From JAZMZS01 sp045586105 (GTDB lineage: Bacteria; Bacillota; Clostridia; Oscillospirales; CAG-272): a stretch of 29,676 nt of DNA. The DNA lies in contig JAZMZS010000213.1 in assembly GCA_045586105.1 (NCBI GenBank), forward strand, positions 1 to 29,676. Direction: 5' to 3'. Made by a program: the position numbers and the translations under genes. Positions 15,516 through 22,393 of this stretch are shown one piece after another (positions within the stretch are counted from its first letter, which is position 1; each line of letters begins with the position of its first letter). The notes below the pieces were generated by a model. That model worked only from the letters and a program-made list of their open reading frames with translations, made no database searches and was not told where the DNA came from.

Positions 15516-18500
15516 TTACTTGAACACGGGATAAGCGGTTCCCATAGTCCATATGCCGCTGAAGTCAAAGCCCGCAAAGCTTGCCTCGAGTGCCATCTGC
15601 TCCGCGGTGAGCTTGACAGCGGAAACGGTACCCTTGTTTGTTGCCTTGGACATAATGTCGAGGTAATAACAGCCTGTGACGCTGCCGCCGTTGTTGGCGC
15701 CGGTTACCGCACCGGGGTTGCTGTATCCGTTTACTGCGGTGGATTCTGCGCTGACATATGCCGTGGTGTGGCAGAAGGATATCTTACCGGAGCTTTCATT
15801 GTAGCCTGCAATACCGCCCGTGTTGCAGGAAGCCAGAGAGGACTTTCCGTACACCGCACCGGTGTTATAGCAGTTATTGATAACGCCGTAGTTTCTGCCT
15901 ACGATACCGCCTGTAAAGCTGCCCGAGCTTATCTGAGCCGCATTGAAGCATCTCTCGACCGTTGAGTCAACAGAGCAACCCGTGATTCCTCCGCCGTAAT
16001 TTGTATCGAGCGTGCTTCTCGCGGTCACTTTGCCGAGATTTACGCAATCGACGATGGTAGAGCTCTTTGCCTGCGCCGCAATACCTCCGCCGTAAATATG
16101 AGAGGTGACGTCGCCTGTGTTGGTGCAGTTCTCGATAACATCGGCGGAATTTGCGTACGCGGTAATACCGCCCGCATAGGTCTTGATAGAATTTAGTGAG
16201 GAGACCTTGCCCTCGTTTATGCATCCGGTGATCTTGGAGCCTGTTGTTGTGTATCCCGTGATACCGCCCGCATATACGAAGAAAACGCTGCCCGAGAGGG
16301 CGACGGTCGCCTTGTTTGTGCAGTTGGAGATGACACCCGCATTGTAACCTGAAATTCCGCCTGCGTATATGGTTATCTTGTCACCTGTGGTATTGACCTT
16401 GATGCTTCCCTCAACGGTAAGGTTCTTTATCGTTCCGCTGTTATAGCCAAACACACCCGCATTGAGAGAGACGTCGGTGTTTACGCTGATGGTAAAGCCC
16501 TTGATGCTGTGTCCGTTTCCGTCAAACACTCCTGTGAAGGGAGCAGAGTGAGAGCCGATAGACTGCCAGCCCTTGCCGGAATTGTAGAACGCACCGCCCT
16601 TTGCAAAATCGGCAGCGGTAAATTCGATGTCCTTTGCAAGATAGTACTTGCCCGAGAGATCATTTTTGATGTTTGCGAGATCCTGGGCGGTCTTTATCTG
16701 AACGTAATCGGTCCAGGTGTCGTTTGCATATTCGACGATGATCACGATGACGTCACGGTTGTTTACAACGCCGTTTGCATCAATGTCGCATGAGAGAGCG
16801 TCTATGCCGGTGCCCTCAACGCCCGCGAGCACTCTGACGAGCAGAGCAATGTCGCTGTTGGTGTAAGCATCGTCTCCGTCAAGGTCGCCGCGCTTTGTGC
16901 TTACGATGGAATTGTTCAGCGCATAATCGTACGCATACGATGATCCGACAGCGTCGATCTTGACGCTTGAGCAGTTTGCAAACGAGTTGCTTGCAATAGA
17001 GCTTACAGAGGACGGGATGCTTACCTTGCCAAGAGAGGTGCAGTTTCTGAATGCGACCTCGCCTATCGATTCTATGCCCGAGGACATCTCAGCACTCTCA
17101 AGAGCCGAGCATCCGTAGAATGCATATTTCTCTATCGCAGATACATCCTTGCCGAGCTTGACAGAGGTGAGTGCCGCGCAGTTGACAAATGCATACGGCT
17201 TGACCGAGCTCAGCCCCGCAGGGAAGGTCACCTTCGTTATCTCCTTTTCGTTTGCGTAGAGATGCTTTGCGTAATATGTGGGATTGGATGTGTAATGAGC
17301 AAAGTCGATCTTGCACCAAGCGGTCAGGCTCGAAATAATGACCTTCTTGAGAGATGTGCATCCCGAGAAAGCATTGATGTCGATTTTTGCGATCGTAGAG
17401 GGGATGGTGATGCTGACGATAGTGGTGTTGTTACCGAAAGCGTTTTCGGCTATAGCAGTTACACTGTATGTGTTGCATCCCTGGATAACGTGGTCGGGAA
17501 TTACACAATTCGGATCTACGTCGGATGACGTTTTGATCAGCGTTGCAGCTCCGTTCTCAATAGAGAACCACATACCGCAGCCGTTGTATCCGTTTTGATC
17601 GATAGTGTGAATGTCTGCCTGCGCCTCGACTTTTTTAACAGTGTAGGTAACAGCCTGTTGGAAGGCTTCCGCACCATTGTTTTCCGCCAATACTTTGACG
17701 GTCACGCTCTGTCCGATTTTGATGCTGCTATTTGCGCGAAGAACAAGACGTAAAAGCTGCCCGTTGATATTTGATGCCGTGCTGAACGATACAGCTCCTT
17801 TTCTTGAGCCGGTGTCGAATGTATCGGCAGTTACATTGTTTGTCGGGATCCACTCACCCGAAACAAGCTCGAAGCCGCTATCATGACTTACATCGACAGA
17901 AACAGAGGATACATCGGGACCATCTTCTACCTTGACGATGAGTTCGATCTCCTCGCCGGGCGCAACCTCGCTGTCTCCCTCTATGGTTACGTTGGTATCA
18001 TCATTGAGCCATGCGATCATTTCGTCAAGATCGTCAAAAATCCGTGTCTGAGCGCCTGCCTGTCCAATGTCATAAAGAGACAGGAGCAGATTGCCGTATG
18101 CATCCTGCAGATTTACCCCTATGGTGGCATAATTGCTATAGCACCAGATATCATCTGCATTCTTTCTCAGGCTGAAGGTATTTATCCAGGGAGAGTTGAG
18201 ACCGGTATATTTGATGTCCGAGCCGTAAGAAAGGTAAGGAACGTATGTAGCGTACTGAATATTGCTTCCCTTTGCCGCAATACATCTTCTCCACATCGTG
18301 CCGTCCTGCGTAAGATAGACGGCGACCTTTGAAAATTGCGCCCCATCGTTATAATCCAACATCACGCCGTATTCATCTATGATCTCGGGACCGTAGTCGG
18401 AAAGGATCTCATCGACCTCGAAATACATACCGTATAAGGGGTGCGTTGAAGGAGCTACAACATCAATAAATCCGATTCCGCATCTGGTACAGATTCCGTT

Positions 18501-20453
18501 GACAAAATTATGACCGAGTGCGGGAGTTTCGAAGACCTCTGTTTTATGACAAACTGTACATTCACGAGTTTTACGGCCGGGATTTACACAATCGGGCTCG
18601 CTTTCCAATGAAACATCCGTCCACGAATGGCTCGCGGGAAGAATATCTATTATCACTGTGCTGCAAACGGTACATGTTTTGGATACCGAGCCATCGGTAG
18701 TACAGGTTGCAGGTACGGTTACCGTTTCAGTCCAGGAATGCTCCGCTATGACCTCAACTTCTCTTTCTGCATCGCAGTTAACACACGAATATTTAATAAG
18801 ACCGTTGGTGGTACAGGTAGCTTCAATGATCACAGTTCCGTTATCCCATGGGTGAGTAGTCGGTTCTGTATAGTTGTCCTTATAGCTATAGCCGCAGTCA
18901 CAGGTATACAGCGTGTATCCCATTGCTGTACAGGTAGGTGCAACAACTGTTACTGTGATGATGTGAGTATGAAAATTGATAATATGTCCGCAATTGTCAC
19001 ATACATTATCGTCCCCGTATTCGTGACCTGTGCTCTGCTCGATCTGACGCTTTTCATCTCCGCACTTGCTGCATGTCATGATAGTGTATCCGTCTTCGGT
19101 ACATGTTGGCAGCAGCTGCTCGGTTATATGATACTCATGACCCGATGGAGCTATTATGTCACGGTAAGTATCACCGCAGCTGCAAGCGTAAACGATATGT
19201 CCGTAGCTTGTGCAGCCGGAATCCTGACGGGATACCTCGTTATACTGATGTATGTGGACAGAATTTTCCTTCCATACAGCATAAAGGGTTACATCACTCG
19301 ATCCTATGGTAAAGGTTTTGTTACCTGCTGACGTGTACTCGGGAGTGGTTGCGTTTTTATTGGTGGACCATCCGAGGAATGTGCATCCCGACTTTGAGGG
19401 GATGTAGTTAAAGAGAACCGTTACGGTATCTCCCTGTACGTAGTCTGTCAGATCTTGAGGAAGATTCTGTGAGCCGCCGTTCGCATTATAGGTAATCGAA
19501 ACACCGTTCACGCTGACCGTAGTTTCTCTTGTTGCAACAACGTTTCCGCTGCTATCCTTTATAAATACGGTGATCACGTAAGTTCCGCTTCTGAATCCTG
19601 ATTCGAGCTGGAAGCTTGAGGCGTAAGTGGAGGCTTGCGTAGAAATGGATACGCGTTCTTCCTTGCCGCCCTTTTGATCTCCGGAGGTTGCATGAACTGC
19701 CTTGTACTCAAGAGTATAGGTTCCTGTGTCGTATGCATTGGCAGTCAATGAGGTTCTAACCAGACCGCCGGAGGTTACGGACGCATTAAACTCTGCGTGA
19801 TTGATACCGGAGTTGTTCTCCAATCCCGAAAACAGCAAGGACACATTACGGACAACAACTGCATAATAAACACATGAAGTTGAACCTGTACATGTCATAT
19901 ATACCTCAAAATGGTACGTATGACCCTTTTGAAACAGATTGGGATCAATTCTGAATGTGGAATTGTTCCAAGTATTGTTTTGACCGGAAAGGTGACCGTC
20001 CAAGCGTACGCTTGTTTTGGACGTCTCGTCGATCAGATCGACAAAGTCATATTCGTAGCCGTGTCCGCAGGCTTTTACGTCTTCGTCTACATCATACGCT
20101 CTGATATTAAGAACTGCCTGCTCGGTTACCGCAGTATTGATGCTGAAGGATAAGCCCAGCCTAAACCGTCTGTTATACGAAGGATTAAGCTGACCGAACA
20201 GATCATATCCGTTATTAGTATGCGTTGAAGGGGCAGGATTGGGATTTGTATATCCGCTATAACCGGAAGACGTTCTCCCGCTGTTGAAGAGAGAATACTC
20301 GCTCGTGCTTGCTTCCACACTCAATACGTTTACGGAAGTAGCCGTCGTTGCCGTATCAGCGGATACGTTTGTCGCTACAACTCCTATGAGGTTGAAGCAC
20401 ATAAGTCCAACCAAGAGCAGCGACAAGAGCTTTTTTGCCATGTTTTTCTTCAT
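15516..20453 (-). CDS. Giant modular secreted protein: InlB, Cys-rich, cohesin-like, BspA LRR, dockerin-like and GLUG modules
   Basis: The 1645-residue product starts with a Sec signal (1-32). In order I see: a beta-rich N-terminal domain (about 45-210); an Ig-like region (about 218-316); an InlB/Listeria-Bacteroides repeat (about 318-396, ITYNANGG to TLYAVWKE); eight Cys-rich modules of the C-x(9-14)-C-x(1-2)-C type (about 400-663); an unassigned domain (about 664-822); a cohesin-like domain (about 826-942); BspA-type LRR_5 repeats (about 985-1187); a dockerin-like pair of calcium loops (Asp1190/1192/1194/1201 and Asp1223/1225, Asn1227, Asp1234); and nine GLUG repeats (about 1333-1599). No LPxTG or SLH anchor is visible, so it is probably released or held by partner proteins. 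The role is likely adhesion or substrate binding. AAGGAG precedes the start; a small XRE gene is divergent. Confidence 0.88.
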   Translation of the reverse strand: MKKNMAKKLLSLLLVGLMCFNLIGVVATNVSADTATTATSVNVLSVEASTSEYSLFNSGRTSSGYSGYTNPNPAPSTHTNNGYDLFGQLNPSYNRRFRLGLSFSINTAVTEQAVLNIRAYDVDEDVKACGHGYEYDFVDLIDETSKTSVRLDGHLSGQNNTWNNSTFRIDPNLFQKGHTYHFEVYMTCTGSTSCVYYAVVVRNVSLLFSGLENNSGINHAEFNASVTSGGLVRTSLTANAYDTGTYTLEYKAVHATSGDQKGGKEERVSISTQASTYASSFQLESGFRSGTYVITVFIKDSSGNVVATRETTVSVNGVSITYNANGGSQNLPQDLTDYVQGDTVTVLFNYIPSKSGCTFLGWSTNKNATTPEYTSAGNKTFTIGSSDVTLYAVWKENSVHIHQYNEVSRQDSGCTSYGHIVYACSCGDTYRDIIAPSGHEYHITEQLLPTCTEDGYTIMTCSKCGDEKRQIEQSTGHEYGDDNVCDNCGHIINFHTHIITVTVVAPTCTAMGYTLYTCDCGYSYKDNYTEPTTHPWDNGTVIIEATCTTNGLIKYSCVNCDAEREVEVIAEHSWTETVTVPATCTTDGSVSKTCTVCSTVIIDILPASHSWTDVSLESEPDCVNPGRKTRECTVCHKTEVFETPALGHNFVNGICTRCGIGFIDVVAPSTHPLYGMYFEVDEILSDYGPEIIDEYGVMLDYNDGAQFSKVAVYLTQDGTMWRRCIAAKGSNIQYATYVPYLSYGSDIKYTGLNSPWINTFSLRKNADDIWCYSNYATIGVNLQDAYGNLLLSLYDIGQAGAQTRIFDDLDEMIAWLNDDTNVTIEGDSEVAPGEEIELIVKVEDGPDVSSVSVDVSHDSGFELVSGEWIPTNNVTADTFDTGSRKGAVSFSTASNINGQLLRLVLRANSSIKIGQSVTVKVLAENNGAEAFQQAVTYTVKKVEAQADIHTIDQNGYNGCGMWFSIENGAATLIKTSSDVDPNCVIPDHVIQGCNTYSVTAIAENAFGNNTTIVSITIPSTIAKIDINAFSGCTSLKKVIISSLTAWCKIDFAHYTSNPTYYAKHLYANEKEITKVTFPAGLSSVKPYAFVNCAALTSVKLGKDVSAIEKYAFYGCSALESAEMSSGIESIGEVAFRNCTSLGKVSIPSSVSSIASNSFANCSSVKIDAVGSSYAYDYALNNSIVSTKRGDLDGDDAYTNSDIALLVRVLAGVEGTGIDALSCDIDANGVVNNRDVIVIIVEYANDTWTDYVQIKTAQDLANIKNDLSGKYYLAKDIEFTAADFAKGGAFYNSGKGWQSIGSHSAPFTGVFDGNGHSIKGFTISVNTDVSLNAGVFGYNSGTIKNLTVEGSIKVNTTGDKITIYAGGISGYNAGVISNCTNKATVALSGSVFFVYAGGITGYTTTGSKITGCINEGKVSSLNSIKTYAGGITAYANSADVIENCTNTGDVTSHIYGGGIAAQAKSSTIVDCVNLGKVTARSTLDTNYGGGITGCSVDSTVERCFNAAQISSGSFTGGIVGRNYGVINNCYNTGAVYGKSSLASCNTGGIAGYNESSGKISFCHTTAYVSAESTAVNGYSNPGAVTGANNGGSVTGCYYLDIMSKATNKGTVSAVKLTAEQMALEASFAGFDFSGIWTMGTAYPVFK

Positions 20454-20512
20454 GTTTTTCTCCTTGCTTATAAAGATATAGAATTTGGGGATTTTTCATA
20501 GATGTGCGTTTA

Positions 20513-20531
20513 TGGTGAATACTATTCACCA
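20513..20531. promoter_or_regulatory. Perfect palindrome, candidate operator for the XRE regulator
   Basis: TGGTGAATA-C-TATTCACCA is a perfect 9-1-9 inverted repeat. It lies about 12 bp downstream of the -10 of the giant gene, just past its expected transcription start, and upstream of the divergent XRE gene, a normal place for an operator bound by a homodimer. Confidence 0.6.
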
Positions 20532-20542
20532 AGATTCGTTCA

Positions 20543-20571
20543 ATTGTAGCATAAAATAATAGAAAAAGCAA
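20543..20571 (-). promoter_or_regulatory. Promoter of the giant surface protein gene
   Basis: On the minus strand TTGCTT (20566-20571), a 17-bp spacer and TACAAT (20543-20548). This gives a leader of about 80 nt that contains the 19-bp palindrome. Confidence 0.6.
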
Positions 20572-20613
20572 GTGCTTGAAAAAACTTGCACTTTATTATT
20601 TTTGGAGCTGGAA

Positions 20614-20871
20614 ATGTTTAAGATCAAGGCCGCAGACGGAACGAACAACATTACGGGCAAGGTTATATCCGGGCTGCGAAAGGAAAAGGGGATATCCCAA
20701 AGAAAGCTTGCTGAAAAAATGCAGCCGCTCGGTTATGACGTAGATCATTATTATATCAGACGTGTTGAGAACGGTGAGCGTTTTGTAACGGATATCGATC
20801 TGGTGATATTTTCAAAGGCGCTTGAGGTTCCGATATCGGATATATTAAACGAAAAAAACGAAATGATTTAG
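20614..20871 (+). CDS. Small XRE-family HTH regulator
   Basis: The chosen ATG follows GGAGC at 5 nt spacing and gives 85 residues; a start 42 nt upstream is in frame but lacks a ribosome site. Nearly the whole protein is one Cro/CI-type HTH: VISGLRKEKGISQRKLAEKM (17-36) is helix 1-2, the recognition region is near YYIRRVENGER (46-56), and the final helices end in VPISDIL. There is no effector domain. It is divergent from the giant surface protein gene and separated from it by a perfect palindrome, so it probably controls that gene and itself. A longer-than-usual turn (QPLGYDVDHYY) before the recognition helix is a common variant of this family in clostridia. Confidence 0.82.
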   Translation: MFKIKAADGTNNITGKVISGLRKEKGISQRKLAEKMQPLGYDVDHYYIRRVENGERFVTDIDLVIFSKALEVPISDILNEKNEMI

Positions 20872-20881
20872 ATGTATCGCA

Positions 20882-20895
20882 TTTACCCGGGTAAA
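20882..20895. other. 14-bp perfect palindrome
   Basis: TTTACCCGGGTAAA is a perfect palindrome without a loop, 11 bp after the XRE stop codon. It is unrelated in sequence to the 19-bp palindrome before the gene. It could be a protein-binding site; no terminator T-run follows it directly. Confidence 0.4.
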
Positions 20896-20979
20896 GGCAC
20901 AGAAAAAGCGCTCGATCGGGCGGTATTATTTTCGGTTTTATAAAAAAAGAAAAAAGTGAGAGTTTTTTTGAAAAAAGAC

Positions 20980-21008
20980 TTGCAATTAGGGAATATTCGT
21001 GGTATGAT
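20980..21008 (+). promoter_or_regulatory. Promoter of rpsT
   Basis: TTGCAA (20980-20985), a 17-bp spacer and TATGAT (21003-21008), 88 bp before the rpsT start. Confidence 0.75.
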
Positions 21009-21028
21009 TAGTAACTGTGATAATGTGC

Positions 21029-21063
21029 AGCGAAAAATGCGTATCCTCTCAGACGCTTTCGCT
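21029..21063 (+). promoter_or_regulatory. rpsT leader hairpin
   Basis: AGCGAAA (21029-21035) pairs with TTTCGCT (21057-21063), then after a 3-nt bulge GCGT pairs with ACGC around a 10-nt loop. It forms in the rpsT leader 17 bp before the ribosome binding site and may take part in autogenous control, as is known for S20 in other bacteria, though this structure is not an established motif. Confidence 0.4.
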
Positions 21064-21096
21064 TTTCTAAAATTTCGTAATAGGAGGTGCAAGAGA

Positions 21097-21360
21097 ATGC
21101 CGAACATTAAGAGCGCAAAGAAGCGCGTTAAGGTTATCAGCGCAAAGACCCTTCAGAACCAGATCTTCAAGTCCCAGCTCAAGACCACTATCAAGAAGTT
21201 CGTTAAGGCTGTTGAGGACGGAGATAAGGCAGCAGCAGAGGTTGCTTACGCAGCCGCTGTAAAGATGGTTGACAAGGCTGTAGGCCGTAACATCATCCAC
21301 AAGAACTGTGCAGCTCACAAGAAGAGCCAGTTTACAAAGAAGCTCAACGCAATGGCGTAA
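21097..21360 (+). CDS. rpsT: 30S ribosomal protein S20
   Basis: S20 binds 16S rRNA early in assembly of the small ribosomal subunit. The 87-residue protein is strongly basic and helical: MPNIKSAKKRVK at the start, the middle helix QLKTTIKKFVKAV, and the conserved end VGRNIIHKNCAAHKKSQFTKKLN. The start is fixed by the strong ribosome site AGGAGGTGC about 7 nt upstream; a longer open frame begins at 20956 but that part overlaps the promoter and leader. The gene is single, with its own promoter, leader hairpin and terminator, and its codon choice is highly biased, as expected for a highly expressed gene. Confidence 0.97.
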   Translation: MPNIKSAKKRVKVISAKTLQNQIFKSQLKTTIKKFVKAVEDGDKAAAEVAYAAAVKMVDKAVGRNIIHKNCAAHKKSQFTKKLNAMA

Positions 21361-21366
21361 AAAACG

Positions 21367-21403
21367 AACGCAACGGTCTGACCCTCCGTTGCGTTGTTTT
21401 TTT
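21367..21403 (+). terminator. rpsT intrinsic terminator
   Basis: A perfect 10-bp stem (21367-21376 with 21386-21395, loop TCTGACCCT) is followed by seven T (21397-21403). Confidence 0.9.
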
Positions 21404-21413
21404 CCTTGCTTGT

Positions 21414-21481
21414 ATCTTTTGCGCAATACTTCGGAAACTGCGTGTCTCGTCGGCAATCACGTATGTAAATACGCTCATGCC
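21414..21481 (+). repeat. Array core A, copy 1
   Basis: This 68-bp segment matches 21763-21830 with about three base differences, two of them in or next to the hairpin (loop GTAA here, GAAA there). A diverged third copy lies at 22001-22066. Confidence 0.85.
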
Positions 21482-21514
21482 GACTCGCGCTTGTTTCCTG
21501 TGTCTTGCACAAAA

Positions 21515-21641
21515 TCTGCTTCGCAAGGCGAGCTTCCGTACATATTTTCCGTCACCGCTCGGACATGCCTCCGCGAGCCTGCTCGCGTATGCATATCCTG
21601 CCGAGAACCTGCCAGCCCGCGAGCGGTCTTGCAGAACCTCG
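21515..21641 (+). repeat. Array core B, copy 1
   Basis: This 127-bp segment is repeated with apparent identity at 21864-21990. It contains a CTCGG/CCGAG outer pairing around CGCGAG-CCTG-CTCGCG. Confidence 0.9.
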
Positions 21642-21757
21642 GACGCTTACTTCAGATCGAGCGGGATTCGGCTTTCGGTTACGTATGTAAATACGCGCCC
21701 TCAGCCTCACCCTCCGATCTTCGTCTGACGAAAAATCTGTTACGCAAGGCGAGCTTG
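21634..21757 (+). repeat. Array core C, copy 1
   Basis: This 124-bp segment is repeated with apparent identity at 22111-22234. It overlaps the end of core B by the 8 bases GAACCTCG, a likely recombination joint. Confidence 0.9.
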
Positions 21758-21762
21758 TTTTC

Positions 21763-21830
21763 ATCTTTTGCGCAATACTTCGGAAACTGCGTGTCTCGTC
21801 GGCAAACACGTATGAAAATACGCTCACGCC
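21763..21830 (+). repeat. Array core A, copy 2
   Basis: Near-identical copy of 21414-21481 with the GAAA loop variant. Confidence 0.85.
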
Positions 21831-21863
21831 TCCTCCCGCTCCGATCTTAGTCTTGCATCAATT

Positions 21864-21990
21864 TCTGCTTCGCAAGGCGAGCTTCCGTACATATTTTCCG
21901 TCACCGCTCGGACATGCCTCCGCGAGCCTGCTCGCGTATGCATATCCTGCCGAGAACCTGCCAGCCCGCGAGCGGTCTTGCAGAACCTCG
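21864..21990 (+). repeat. Array core B, copy 2
   Basis: Apparently identical copy of 21515-21641, here followed by a diverged A unit instead of a C unit. Confidence 0.9.
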
Positions 21991-22000
21991 CTTGCATAAA

Positions 22001-22066
22001 TTGCGCAATACTTCGGAAACGGCGCGACTTTGGCTCGGTCATTTATGAAAATAAACTCCCGTCGCC
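22001..22066 (+). repeat. Array core A, diverged copy 3
   Basis: The segment shares TTGCGCAATACTTCGGAAAC with A1 and A2 and then diverges, but keeps a hairpin with compensatory stem changes (TTTAT/ATAAA) and a GAAA loop. Confidence 0.7.
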
Positions 22067-22110
22067 CTCGCGCTTGTTTCCTCGTCTTGCATCAATTTCT
22101 GCGTCGCGAG

Positions 22111-22234
22111 GAACCTCGGACGCTTACTTCAGATCGAGCGGGATTCGGCTTTCGGTTACGTATGTAAATACGCGCCCTCAGCCTCACCCTCCGATCTTCG
22201 TCTGACGAAAAATCTGTTACGCAAGGCGAGCTTG
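22111..22234 (+). repeat. Array core C, copy 2
   Basis: Apparently identical copy of 21634-21757, at the end of the array. Confidence 0.9.
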
Positions 22235-22321
22235 CTTTTATCCTCTGCGCGATCCATCGGAACGGTCACGCTTTGAGCAACCGTAAATATCTTATAAAAG
22301 CTTTTGGTAGAAGGAAGTGGT

Positions 22322-22350
22322 GGAGATCTCTTTATTCAAAAGGGGTCTCC
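22322..22350 (+). promoter_or_regulatory. Leader hairpin before the second ABC pair
   Basis: A 12-pair stem with two GU pairs (22322-22333 with 22339-22350, loop ATTCA) lies 43 bp before the ABC start codon. No T-run follows, so it is not a standard terminator; it may influence translation or mRNA stability. No clear promoter is seen between the repeat array and this hairpin. Confidence 0.45.
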
Positions 22351-22393
22351 CGCATGATCCCTATCTATTCTTTCTCAATTTCGGAGACAAACA

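Larger units (their letters stand above)
21403..22234 (+). repeat. Tandem array of seven ~120-bp non-coding units with small hairpins
   Basis: Between the rpsT terminator and the second ABC pair lie seven units of about 120 bp in the order A1-B1-C1-A2-B2-A3-C2. Five units carry a 5-bp stem with a GNRA-type loop on the plus strand: CGTAT-GTAA-ATACG at 21460-21473, 21682-21695 and 22159-22172, CGTAT-GAAA-ATACG at 21809-21822, and TTTAT-GAAA-ATAAA at 22042-22055. B units have a degenerate version at 21586 and 21935 and a strong CGCGAG-CCTG-CTCGCG stem. Most units end with GCAAGGCGAGCTT. Open frames on both strands cross the array but lack ribosome sites and known domains. Confidence 0.75.

Noticed and set aside
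21552..21827. Minus-strand frames with a repeated SFRSIAQK-like peptide
   Set aside because: Base differences between copies change the peptide but keep the hairpin, and no ribosome site or stable frame covers the array, so RNA structure explains the pattern better than coding.
21308..21850. 180-residue plus-strand open frame running from inside rpsT through the repeat array
   Set aside because: It overlaps rpsT and its terminator, has no ribosome site, and its apparent repeats follow the DNA units; it has no recognisable domain.
21403..22234. CRISPR array
   Set aside because: Units are about 120 bp, adjoin each other without unique spacers of constant length, and no cas gene is present.
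22272..22298. Promoter before the second ABC pair (TTGAGC and TATAAA)
   Set aside because: The spacer is only 14-15 bp, too short for a standard sigma-A promoter.
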